Source of the DNA: JAJFJD01 sp965228425
GTDB lineage: Bacteria; Pseudomonadota; Alphaproteobacteria; UBA8366
Direction: 5' to 3'
Length of the DNA: 64,000 bases
Assembly: GCA_965228425.1 (NCBI GenBank)
Contig: OZ245815.1
Span: 1,178,001 to 1,242,000 of the forward strand
The translations under genes were made by a program, and so were the position numbers. The notes beneath the pieces are model-generated. The model had not been told where the DNA came from. It was given only the letters and a program-made list of their open reading frames with translations, and searched no databases. Shown here piece by piece: positions 45,022 through 52,940 of the stretch (position 1 is its first letter; every line of letters begins with the position of its first letter).

Positions 45022-45534
45022 CTAACGGATGAACCGTTCGACGTAATCGGAGCCGAGGCCGACCGATTCGAAATGCTTGCGCGCCGCCGCGACCCGGTCG
45101 AATACGTCGGTCGAGCCGACGGTGTTGCCTTCCTCGTCGCAGTACAGCAGGGCGCCAGAGTTGTGGAAGAGCGTGATCATGTAGTCGCCCTCGTCCACGA
45201 CCAGGGTGTGGACATCTCCCGGCGGCTCGAACAGGTAGCTGCCCGCCGTGGCGACCCAATCGCGCTCCAGATAGCGCCAACGGCCCTCCAGCACGAAGCC
45301 ATGAACCGGCGCGGGATGGCGGTGCCGCGACACGACGCCGGCCTCGGTGACCTTGGTGAGATGGACCCAATAGCCCTGGCTGACATTCAGGCAGAGCGGG
45401 CGCGACCAGCGGCCGGGGCCGTTCGGCACCCAGAGCCGTTCGTCCTCGGGCTCGCGCGCGTCCTTCCAGAAGATTTCATCGAGCATGTCCTGGGGAACAA
45501 GCGGCGAATAACGCTTTTCAACCGTATCGGGCAT
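45022..45534 (-). CDS. 2,4'-dihydroxyacetophenone dioxygenase-like cupin
   Basis: 170 residues. The single cupin barrel shows GVVSRHRHPAPVHGFVLEGRWRYLE and GSYLFEPPGDVHTLVVDEGD; the His residues and the general length match the 2,4'-dihydroxyacetophenone dioxygenase (DAD) family, which cleaves an aliphatic C-C bond with non-heme iron. Start ATG at 45534 has AGGTGAG upstream. The family also contains members of unknown substrate, so aromatic ketone cleavage is only a suggestion. Confidence 0.82.
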   Translation of the reverse strand: MPDTVEKRYSPLVPQDMLDEIFWKDAREPEDERLWVPNGPGRWSRPLCLNVSQGYWVHLTKVTEAGVVSRHRHPAPVHGFVLEGRWRYLERDWVATAGSYLFEPPGDVHTLVVDEGDYMITLFHNSGALLYCDEEGNTVGSTDVFDRVAAARKHFESVGLGSDYVERFIR

Positions 45535-45689
45535 CGGTCTCACCTAAAAGTTGTCGATCTTTCGCCGACTATACTGAAAGCGCCACGACTTCACCAAATC
45601 AGCCCGATTTGGCGGCGCGGGGGCGACCGTGAGACAAAAAGAGGATGGCGTATACAGAGATCGCAGCGCAGAAAGAAGGAGATTGCTCG

Positions 45690-46223
45690 GTGGCGACATT
45701 CTATATGGTGGAAATGCACTACCCGGCGTCGGAGGATCGCGCCGCGTTCGACGATTTCTATCACAACCATATTTCGATGTTGTTGACGATCGACGGATTT
45801 CTGTCGGCGCAGCGCTACGAATGCAGCCCGGACGCGCGGGCGCCCTTTCTGGCGGTCTATCGGTTGCGCGACCCGGATGTGATGACCAGCGAAAACTATA
45901 CGTCGAAGGCGGGCCGCAACTCGGTCGATCCGGCCTTCCGCGCGAAGATGACGAATTGGGACCGCAACCTCGTGCAGGGCGAGATCGACGATATGAATGT
46001 GCCGGATGGCGGCTGCATGGTCCTGATCGACCGGCAAACGCCGGACAGCCCGGCTTTGCCCGACGGGTTCACGCCGCTCGAGATCGTGGGCCTCGACGCG
46101 ACGATCGTGCAGCGGGGCGTCCGGATCTTCCTGGACGGGAAGGCGGGGGTGCCGGACGCGCCGGCCGAGGGGTGGACGGTGCGGACGTTCCGGCCGCTTC
46201 ATGCGCCCCGGCACCCGGATTAG
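45690..46223 (+). CDS. Dimeric alpha/beta-barrel (EthD/ABM-like) protein
   Basis: 177 residues from the GTG at 45690, which has AAGGAG at ideal spacing; an in-frame ATG at 45645 is an alternative. Two similar halves (TFYMVEMHYPASEDRAAFDDFYHNHI at the start, with the H-N-H and the aromatic cluster of a ferredoxin-like fold) suggest a dimeric alpha/beta barrel, a fold used by small monooxygenases and degradation enzymes. I cannot assign a reaction. Confidence 0.6.
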   Translation: MATFYMVEMHYPASEDRAAFDDFYHNHISMLLTIDGFLSAQRYECSPDARAPFLAVYRLRDPDVMTSENYTSKAGRNSVDPAFRAKMTNWDRNLVQGEIDDMNVPDGGCMVLIDRQTPDSPALPDGFTPLEIVGLDATIVQRGVRIFLDGKAGVPDAPAEGWTVRTFRPLHAPRHPD

Positions 46224-46260
46224 GCCGGCGAGCGGTCTCCCGTACCGGCATTGGACGCGC

Positions 46261-47262
46261 TTACTCCGCGGCGTGCGCGTGCGCGCTGTCCGATCGGGAT
46301 TTATCCAAGAGTGTCAGCCGCCACATCTCGCGCGGATAGCGGTCATACTCGAACCCGGTCGCCGCATGGATCGTGCAGCGGTTGTCCCAGGCGACGATAT
46401 CGCCCGGCTGCCAGCACCACTTCACCGTAAAGTCCGGCCCGGTCACGTAGGGCAGCATGTCGCGCCAGACGCGGACGCTGTCATGCTCGACGCCCTCCAG
46501 ATCGCAGGTGTCCAGGTCGTCGCCGGAAAAATCCTGTCCCTTCGGCAGCACGGCGCAGGTCGAGCTGTTCAAGCCGTAGAGCGCGGGCTCGCCACTGACC
46601 GGATGCTGCAGCACGACCGGAACGCGCCGGGGCGGGTTGGCCGCCCGTTGTTCCGCCGTCAGGACGGGATAGTCGGGCGAATAGAGGTTGATCTTCTTGT
46701 CATGATGCGCGAGCGAACAGACCGCTTCCAACCCGGCGAGTTCACTCTTTTTCGACTCGTCCAACTGCGCATAAGCCCCGCGTGTATCCGCGAACAGCGT
46801 TTCGCCGCCCTGCGGCGGCGCTTGCCGGCAATGGAAGACCGAGCCGATCGGCGGGTTTTCCCGGAAGGTGGAATCGGTGTGCCAGACGGGACGGCGGGTG
46901 TCCGGGTTGTACCGAATATCGGCGTCGCTTTTGAGCGGCGGCACCGAGGAGAACTGCGCCGTCCGTTTGCCCGACTCGTCCTTGAGATTGCCGATGCGGA
47001 GGATCGGATATCCCTTCACCATCTTGTCTTCGCGGGCCGCCAGGCTCTGGTTCTCGACCGCGCCGAAGACGGTCGACCAGGCCACCAGTTCGTCGGGCGC
47101 GGTACCGGTCAAATCATCGCCGCGCACGGCCAGCAAACCGCCGTGCCGGGTCCAGAGGTCGAAGGCGTCGCGCTGAAATGCCGCGTCGGCCAGGTCGGTT
47201 CGGGTCACGCCCTCGATCATGATGCCGAATTCGCCGTTCAAGGTAGAGGTCTTGTGTTCCAT
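46261..47262 (-). CDS. TauD/TfdA family 2-oxoglutarate dioxygenase
   Basis: 333 residues. RRPVWHTDSTFRENPP supplies the His and Asp of the iron triad, IVAWDNRCTIHAATGFEYDRYPREMWR the distal His and the 2OG-binding Arg pair. The N-terminus (GEFGIMIEGVTRTDLADAAF) fits the family. Typical roles are release of sulfite from taurine or breakdown of phenoxyacetates and related compounds; the substrate cannot be read here. A second TauD-type gene begins at the window end. Confidence 0.92.
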   Translation of the reverse strand: MEHKTSTLNGEFGIMIEGVTRTDLADAAFQRDAFDLWTRHGGLLAVRGDDLTGTAPDELVAWSTVFGAVENQSLAAREDKMVKGYPILRIGNLKDESGKRTAQFSSVPPLKSDADIRYNPDTRRPVWHTDSTFRENPPIGSVFHCRQAPPQGGETLFADTRGAYAQLDESKKSELAGLEAVCSLAHHDKKINLYSPDYPVLTAEQRAANPPRRVPVVLQHPVSGEPALYGLNSSTCAVLPKGQDFSGDDLDTCDLEGVEHDSVRVWRDMLPYVTGPDFTVKWCWQPGDIVAWDNRCTIHAATGFEYDRYPREMWRLTLLDKSRSDSAHAHAAE

Positions 47263-47360
47263 GGGTTTCGCTCGGTCGGTTGGGGTGTTGCGCCGGGACA
47301 GGTGATTGCATTTGCGCCGCTATGAAAATAGCGCAACGCGGTGCGCTGGCAACAGGGCCG

Positions 47361-48146
47361 TTATTTCACGGGGCAACCGGCCGTTGTCGGTTCCGCAGCC
47401 TCTTGATCGATCAGCTTTTCCAACTCGTCGCGCGTAATGGCGCCTTGCACGATCGTGCGGCCGACCACGAAAGACGGGATTCCCGTGAATCCAAGCTGTT
47501 TGGCGAGCCGGTCGTTTCGGCGAAGAGCCTCGCCGATCTCCGTCGTTTTCATGTCGCGCAGCAGCCGGTCCGGGTCGATGCCGACCTCGTTGGCCGCATA
47601 CCGGAAGATGGCCTCGGTCGGGATGCCGCGCGTCTTCATCAGGGTCTCGTGGAAGGATAAATACTCTCCCTGCCGCGCGGACGCCAATGCCGCACGCGCC
47701 GCCTGGCCGGACGCCGGGCCGAGAATGGGCCATTCCTTGTACACGACGCGCACCCGCGGGTCCTTCGCGCGCAGGTCGCCGAGATACGACGACACGACCC
47801 GGCAATAGGGGCACTGATAGTCGAAGAACTCGACGATCGTCACCGCGGCATCCGCCGGGCCGGCCGCGGGATCGCCGGGGTCGTTGAACAACGCCGTGCA
47901 AAAATCGATGACCGGTTCCGTGTTCGGCTGCTCGGCGCCGAATTCGACGCCGGCCAGCGGCAGAGCCGCCGGGTCCGGGCGCGATGTGCCGCCGGACAGG
48001 ATCAGTTCCCGGAACCCGTCGGGTTGCTGGCGCGGCTGGAATTCGAGATCGTCGGCCGACCGGTTCGAAATGAACACGTTGACTGCGATCAGGGCCGCGG
48101 CGGCGACGAGCAGAATTCTGTAGTTTTGCGGAATGCTGAACTTCAT
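47361..48146 (-). CDS. DsbA-family thiol oxidoreductase, membrane anchored
   Basis: 261 residues. An N-terminal hydrophobic segment (ILLVAAAALIAVNVFIS) anchors it or acts as a signal peptide. The thioredoxin fold has FFDYQCPYCRVVSSYLGDL with the CPYC active site and a GIPSFVVG cis-Pro loop. This is the DsbA/BdbD-like disulfide oxidoreductase family acting in the periplasm. No partner DsbB is in the window. Confidence 0.92.
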   Translation of the reverse strand: MKFSIPQNYRILLVAAAALIAVNVFISNRSADDLEFQPRQQPDGFRELILSGGTSRPDPAALPLAGVEFGAEQPNTEPVIDFCTALFNDPGDPAAGPADAAVTIVEFFDYQCPYCRVVSSYLGDLRAKDPRVRVVYKEWPILGPASGQAARAALASARQGEYLSFHETLMKTRGIPTEAIFRYAANEVGIDPDRLLRDMKTTEIGEALRRNDRLAKQLGFTGIPSFVVGRTIVQGAITRDELEKLIDQEAAEPTTAGCPVK

Positions 48147-48256
48147 GCCCGTTGGATGCCACAGCCGGAGGATCGGCGCATCACAATCGTTGGTGATTTG
48201 CTTTTGTCGAGAGTTATTGTGCGGCGATCGGGTCGATCAGTTCGTCGCGAAGCCAC

Positions 48257-49516
48257 CTACGTCCGTGTTTTCGCAATCGCCGCCGCGACCTTGCCCCGAT
48301 GGGTGAGGCGGCCGAATACGGGCAGGGCCGATATCCGCCAGAATAGGCGTTGCGTCACAAAGGCGGCGGGGCGGTAGGCGTAGCGGATCGGGACCAGGGG
48401 CTTGGCCCGGGGACCGAAGCGGTACAGCAGGAAATTGGTCGACGGTAGGAACAGAAAGCGGAGCAGTGTCCGGTGTCCGTCCTTGCTGTGCATTCTGTCT
48501 CGCCAAATCTCGCGAAAGGTTGCGACACCGCCGACCGCGCCGGACAGGGCGGCCTCGAGAGCTTCGCGATCCGACCAGCGGGGGCTGGTGTCGAGGGCGG
48601 ACAGCACGTCCGCGGGCACCGGCGCATCAAGGTGTTCGCTCAGGTAACGCAGCATCGTATCGACGGGTAGGTCGAGTCCGCTGCTTTGTACGATGCGGCT
48701 GAATTCGGGCCAGTCGATGCCGGGGTTCCCGTCGATCAACAACATGGCGTCGCAGGCCCAACGCAGATGCCCGCGCGTCCGTTCGTGGAAGGCGGCGGTC
48801 AGGACGTAGATCAAGTGATGGGTCGGTGACGGGATGCGCACCGGAATGCCGGCGATATCGGCCGGCAGGCTGGCCGACCAGAGGGCGGCCGAGTCGTGGC
48901 GATAGACCGGCGCGTCATACAGCGCCGTATGGACTACAAGCGGCAACCCGTCCGTGTGCCGGAACCCCTGCCGGGCACCCGGCGCCGCCTCGGGCAGCCG
49001 CGCGGGCGCGAATCCGCAGCCGCGCAACGCATCGCCTGCAGCGGTCAACGCGTCCGGATGGACGAGCAGGTGCAGCGCGTGGCAGTGCCGCTCGACCGGT
49101 GTTTCGTAACCGGTGTCGGCCAAGGCGCCGCCCCGCAGGGCGATGACCGGAATATCGGCCTCGGTCAAAGCGGTCAGGACGCCGGCGTGGATGTCCCGGA
49201 TGACGGTGCTGCGCAATTCCTCGCGGACGGTGGCGACCCGCAGGTAGGACTGCAGCTCTTTTTCGAGGGCGAATTCGTTGCGCCGCGCCGCGGCGTAGAC
49301 CACGGGCAATAGGCCTTTGAGCCCCGTCAGGTCGGTTTCGAAGAAGTGCTTCAGGTCACCGGCGAGTGCCTGGAAGTCGCGCCAAGCCGTCGTCGCCGGT
49401 TTGGGTGAACCTAGACACGCGCGCAGCAACAAGGTCCGCATTCGATCCGGCCACACGATGGCGAGCGCGAACTTGACCTCTGCCTTCCGGTCATGGGGCT
49501 CGTCAGGGTTTTGCAT
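48257..49516 (-). CDS. NTP_transf_5-type protein with altered active site (operon gene 6)
   Basis: 419 residues. Similar in layout to the other nucleotidyltransferase-like protein at 52937: helical N-terminal region, then a core with IPVIALRGGALADTG (RGG/KGG motif) and HALHLLVHPDALTAAGDAL. In the other copy the corresponding core reads RDIDLVVPRDALDA; aligning DALTA with DALDA places A147 and H149 where that copy has the two Asp of DxD, so this copy probably cannot transfer nucleotides. ATG at 49516 overlaps the GT2 gene end by 14 nt. Last gene of the operon. Confidence 0.8.
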   Translation of the reverse strand: MQNPDEPHDRKAEVKFALAIVWPDRMRTLLLRACLGSPKPATTAWRDFQALAGDLKHFFETDLTGLKGLLPVVYAAARRNEFALEKELQSYLRVATVREELRSTVIRDIHAGVLTALTEADIPVIALRGGALADTGYETPVERHCHALHLLVHPDALTAAGDALRGCGFAPARLPEAAPGARQGFRHTDGLPLVVHTALYDAPVYRHDSAALWSASLPADIAGIPVRIPSPTHHLIYVLTAAFHERTRGHLRWACDAMLLIDGNPGIDWPEFSRIVQSSGLDLPVDTMLRYLSEHLDAPVPADVLSALDTSPRWSDREALEAALSGAVGGVATFREIWRDRMHSKDGHRTLLRFLFLPSTNFLLYRFGPRAKPLVPIRYAYRPAAFVTQRLFWRISALPVFGRLTHRGKVAAAIAKTRT

Positions 49517-50207
49517 TCGTTGCCCGGCGCCGCGCGATCGCCGCTTCCGCCAGTTTGAGCAAGTCCGTCCGCACCCCCTCGTCCTGCCGTCGGCTCATGT
49601 TGTTCCCGTGAATTCGCCGCCGGACGAGGACCTGGTTCACATGCTCGACCGGCACGCCCGCCGCCTTGACATGGTACAGCAGCCCGGCCGTTTCGTCGTT
49701 TTCGCCGCTGTCGGTACCGAACCCGCCGACGCGGTCGATGACGTCCCGGCGCAACAGCATCCCCTGCAGGGTGGTCAGGCGCGCGCCGTCATGCTCGGTG
49801 CCGCGCAATTGTTCGGCTTCGTGGGCCAGTTCCGCTTCCCAGAAATTCTCGATCAAGCAGGTGCAAACCCCCGCGTCCGGATTGCGGACCAAGCGCTCGA
49901 CCTGTAGCGCCGTCTTTTCCGGCAGCCATAAGTCGTCGGCGTCCTGGAAGGCGATGATGTCGCCCGCCGCCGCCGCCATGCCCCGGTTCCGGGCGGCCTT
50001 TACGCCCGCGTTCGGCTGATCGATTACCGTGATGCGGCCGCCATAGCCGTCGAGGATCGCCTTCGTGCCGTCGATCGATCCGTCGTTCACGACGACGATC
50101 TCGATCGGGCCGTAGGTCTGTTGCAGCACGCTCTCGAGGCATTCAGCGACGAAGCGTTCGCCGTTGAAAACCGGGATCACGCAACTGACGACGGGGGAGG
50201 CTGACAT
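49503..50207 (-). CDS. Family-2 glycosyltransferase (operon gene 5)
   Basis: 234 residues from the ATG at 50207. GT-A fold signatures: VVSCVIPVFNGERFVAECLESVLQQTYG, EIVVVNDGSIDGTKAILDGYG and IAFQDADDLWLPEK, with the DADD metal/nucleotide site. The donor and acceptor are unknown. The reading upstream of 50207 to 50315 is unsupported because it overlaps the PqqD gene. Start lies 17 nt after the PqqD-like gene. Confidence 0.92.
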   Translation of the reverse strand: MSASPVVSCVIPVFNGERFVAECLESVLQQTYGPIEIVVVNDGSIDGTKAILDGYGGRITVIDQPNAGVKAARNRGMAAAAGDIIAFQDADDLWLPEKTALQVERLVRNPDAGVCTCLIENFWEAELAHEAEQLRGTEHDGARLTTLQGMLLRRDVIDRVGGFGTDSGENDETAGLLYHVKAAGVPVEHVNQVLVRRRIHGNNMSRRQDEGVRTDLLKLAEAAIARRRATNAKP

Positions 50208-50223
50208 GGCGGCCTTACCTGCC

Positions 50224-50640
50224 TTACGGCTTGAGGTTGGACAGCTCGGGAAGCGGCGGGTCGAGCGCGAAAAGATCGACCATGTCGTCGAATTTGTTGA
50301 GCTGTGGCGCGGCATAGGCGTCGCCGTCGGGGGCGTTCTCCGGGATGGCAGCCGGGCTTGCCGCTTCCGCGTCGCTCGGCATTGCCAGCCGTTCCTCGAC
50401 GAGCTGATCGGCCAGGATTTCCACGTCCGCCGTGGCGACGGACTTTTCGATGCCGTAGCGGTTGGCCACGGCGTCGGCGATCGTATCCAGGCCGTGCCCG
50501 CTTTCGATCAGCGACCAGATGAAACCGCCCACTAGGTCCATGCTGTAATACATGCCGTTGGTCAGGTTGATCAGGACCGCTTCGCCGTCAACTTCCTTGG
50601 CGGCGACTTCCGCTGTGTTGGGTTTGAGAATTTTCTGCAT
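50224..50640 (-). CDS. PqqD-like (RRE) protein with a leader-like C-terminal tail (operon gene 4)
   Basis: 138 residues. Residues 1-88 are PqqD-like: ILKPNTAEVAAKEVDGEAVLINLTNGMYYSMDLVGGFIWSLIE, ending in an acidic linker. The PqqD fold is a winged-helix RRE that binds RiPP leader peptides. Residues 109-138 form an unusual tail, starting YAAPQLNKF and continuing DDMVDLFALDPPL; Y109, P112 and L114 match the YxxPxL of lasso-peptide leaders. An N-terminal extension up to 50853 is not supported. Other function of the tail is unknown; the ATG at 50640 has only a weak purine tract upstream. Confidence 0.82.
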   Translation of the reverse strand: MQKILKPNTAEVAAKEVDGEAVLINLTNGMYYSMDLVGGFIWSLIESGHGLDTIADAVANRYGIEKSVATADVEILADQLVEERLAMPSDAEAASPAAIPENAPDGDAYAAPQLNKFDDMVDLFALDPPLPELSNLKP

Positions 50641-50677
50641 GATGCTTCTTTTTCTGATTGTTGGGTTGGTTATTCCA

Positions 50678-51865
50678 TCAAACGGATGGAGAAGATTGGG
50701 TCGTTCCCGACATCGTGTTCCGCGGGGCGGCCGGTCGATCCGAAGAGGCGTCCAGAACCCGCCGGTACAGCGCGTCGTAGGCGTCGACGTTGGCGTCGAT
50801 GCCGAACCGTTCGATCGTATCCTTGCGCGCGGTTTGGCCGAGTTCCTCACCAAGGCCGGGTTGCGACAAGAGGCGTTTCAGCCGGTCCGCAAGGGCGAAC
50901 GGATCCTCTTTGTCGACGAGATACCCCGTCTTGCCGTCGATCACGACTTCCGCCAAGCCCCCGGTACGGGCCGCGACCACCGGCCTTTCCATGAGGGCTG
51001 CCTCGATCGCCACGAGGCCGAATGGTTCGCGCCAGCGGGACGGCACGGCCATAACGGTCGACCGGCTGATCAGGTCGAAGACCGCATCCGGATCGACCCA
51101 GCCGGTGAACGTCACCGAACCGCCGAGCCCAAGGCCCGTTGTCTGTTTTTCGAGCGCCGCCCGTTCGGGCCCGTCGCCGGCGATCGTGAGCCGCGCCTCC
51201 GGAAAGCTCTCCCGGACATCGACGAACGCCTCGAGGGCGACGTCGAAACCCTTTTCGCGGATCAGCCGGCCGATGCATAGGATATGCGGCGGTCCGTCCG
51301 GCAGCGGTGCCGGGCCGGTGTCGCCGGCGGTAAGTCCGTTGTGGATGCGGGACGACTTGTCCGTTATCTCCGGGAACATTGACCGAATGTCGCCGAGGGT
51401 GGCGTCCGATACCGCGGTAACCCATGCCGCCTCGTCGAAGGCGCGGTGGACAGTGCCGCCCATCCCGCCGGATTCCGAAAAATCCGCATGGATCGCGACC
51501 ACGGTCGGGATCGGCGCCCGCCGGTTGCTTTCGAGATGCAGCGCGATGCTGGGCCCGTAGAGATTTGCATGGATCAGGTCGGGCGCGACCTCGTTGCGGA
51601 TCGCGGTGATTCGCTGTCGCAGGCTGATGAACGCCTCCGGATCGCGGCTGCGAAGAACATCGTGAAACGGGAGTCGGTGAACGACCGTGCCGTCGATGAT
51701 TTCCTGCGCCGGATAATCAAGCTGTTGCGTCGTCACTACCGTGATGTCGTAGCCCCGCGTTCTGAGGACGGGGATGAACCGTGCCGCAAGGGTCTCGACA
51801 CCGCCGATCGTGGGCAAGAAGAACTCGGTCCAGTAGAGCAGCCGGATGGGTTTGCCGCTATTCAT
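50678..51865 (-). CDS. Family-4 glycosyltransferase (operon gene 3)
   Basis: 395 residues from the ATG at 51865. GT-B fold: N-terminal LLYWTEFFLPTIGGVETLAARF, a central ILCIGRLIREKGFDVALEAF, and SRWREPFGLVAIEAALMERPVVA with the E-x7-E pattern of GT4 retaining transferases. The C-terminus has a Gly-rich VVAARTGGLAEVVIDGKTGYLV. Its start overlaps the end of the HprK-like gene by 8 nt. Acceptor unknown. Confidence 0.93.
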   Translation of the reverse strand: MNSGKPIRLLYWTEFFLPTIGGVETLAARFIPVLRTRGYDITVVTTQQLDYPAQEIIDGTVVHRLPFHDVLRSRDPEAFISLRQRITAIRNEVAPDLIHANLYGPSIALHLESNRRAPIPTVVAIHADFSESGGMGGTVHRAFDEAAWVTAVSDATLGDIRSMFPEITDKSSRIHNGLTAGDTGPAPLPDGPPHILCIGRLIREKGFDVALEAFVDVRESFPEARLTIAGDGPERAALEKQTTGLGLGGSVTFTGWVDPDAVFDLISRSTVMAVPSRWREPFGLVAIEAALMERPVVAARTGGLAEVVIDGKTGYLVDKEDPFALADRLKRLLSQPGLGEELGQTARKDTIERFGIDANVDAYDALYRRVLDASSDRPAAPRNTMSGTTQSSPSV

Positions 51866-52940
51866 GTCGGGCAATCTCGCGGCTGATGCGCCGGACGGTG
51901 GGGCCGATGTCGCGCACATCGTGGCCAAGCTCCAACCAGAAGGCCGGCACCGAGGTCACCAGGTCGCCGAGTTTGTCGAGCGATCGCGGTGCCGCGCCGG
52001 GCAGGATGATGATCGAACTCGGCGCTAGCGCGAGCATCGCTTCCATCGGTTTCGCCGGCCGAAACGCGGTTTGGGGATGATCGACGACCCGCGGAAGAAT
52101 GACCGCAGCGATCGGCGTTTCCTTGGCAAATCGGCCGCCCGGGTGGTCGGACAGATACGCGACCGACTTGTGTTCGATTTCGTGGTTCGGCTTGTGCGCG
52201 ATCGCGGCGAGTTCGGGGAACCGGCGGATATGATCATTGGCGATCAAGCAGGTCGCGTACAGCGAATGACCGGTAAGTCCGCCATCCTCTCGCTGGGCCA
52301 GCGCAACGAAATCGTCGCTCAGGAAGTCGAAGCCCTCCAAGAAGCTGGCGACGGACGAGGTGCTCTTGCCGGACCCGCCGCTGCCGACGAAAAGCAAGCC
52401 TTGGTTTTCGGCGATGGCGAGGGCGGCGTGGATGAATTGAACGTCGTGATCGTCAAGCCAGATCGACAGGAGCCGATGAAACGGCCGCGCCCGTTCGTCG
52501 AGGAACAATAAGGATCGTTTCCGGACGCACCCGGTGATCCGGTTCGCCTTACGGTCCAGCAGCATGACCGCCGATTCCCGCTGATGCAGGACGTGCCGCC
52601 CGTCCGGGGTCACCGAGACGTTGCCGTAAAAATCGACCTCTTCAGGCCAACGGGTCCAAAACGCCGGACCGGCCGCTTCCTCGTCCCAGACCTCGACCGT
52701 CAGGGCCGGGTCGACGCGATCCCGTACGCGCAGATGGCACATCGACCGGTCGATGTCCGCCGCGAGGTCGTTGCCGACAACGCGCAGGCGAACCGGAAAT
52801 CCCGCGATTCGATAGTCCGTTTCGACAATCCGATTCGACTCCCGGTCGGCGACGTTGGTGAAGGTTTCGCCCAGTTTGTCGATGGCTTCCGCGATATCGA
52901 TTTCGCGGGCTGGCAGAACGGTTGTGCGATCGGTGTTCAT
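51858..52940 (-). CDS. HPr kinase/phosphorylase-like protein (operon gene 2)
   Basis: 360 residues. The P-loop is GLLFVGSGGSGKSTSSVA, followed by FDFLSDDFVAL, the HprK-like acid pair; an N-terminal region of about 160 residues is unlike true HPr kinase. HprK-like proteins of this kind occur in lasso-peptide loci, where one has been shown to phosphorylate the precursor, and in capsule or exosortase loci. No ptsH/ptsO partner is nearby. It overlaps the next upstream gene stop by four bases. Confidence 0.85.
   Translation of the reverse strand: MNTDRTTVLPAREIDIAEAIDKLGETFTNVADRESNRIVETDYRIAGFPVRLRVVGNDLAADIDRSMCHLRVRDRVDPALTVEVWDEEAAGPAFWTRWPEEVDFYGNVSVTPDGRHVLHQRESAVMLLDRKANRITGCVRKRSLLFLDERARPFHRLLSIWLDDHDVQFIHAALAIAENQGLLFVGSGGSGKSTSSVASFLEGFDFLSDDFVALAQREDGGLTGHSLYATCLIANDHIRRFPELAAIAHKPNHEIEHKSVAYLSDHPGGRFAKETPIAAVILPRVVDHPQTAFRPAKPMEAMLALAPSSIIILPGAAPRSLDKLGDLVTSVPAFWLELGHDVRDIGPTVRRISREIARHE

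Noticed and set aside
50224..50853. PqqD-like protein extended by 71 residues at the N-terminus
   Set aside because: The extension reads SRSTPTR-like low-complexity sequence and overlaps the glycosyltransferase gene. The ATG at 50640 gives the normal PqqD start.
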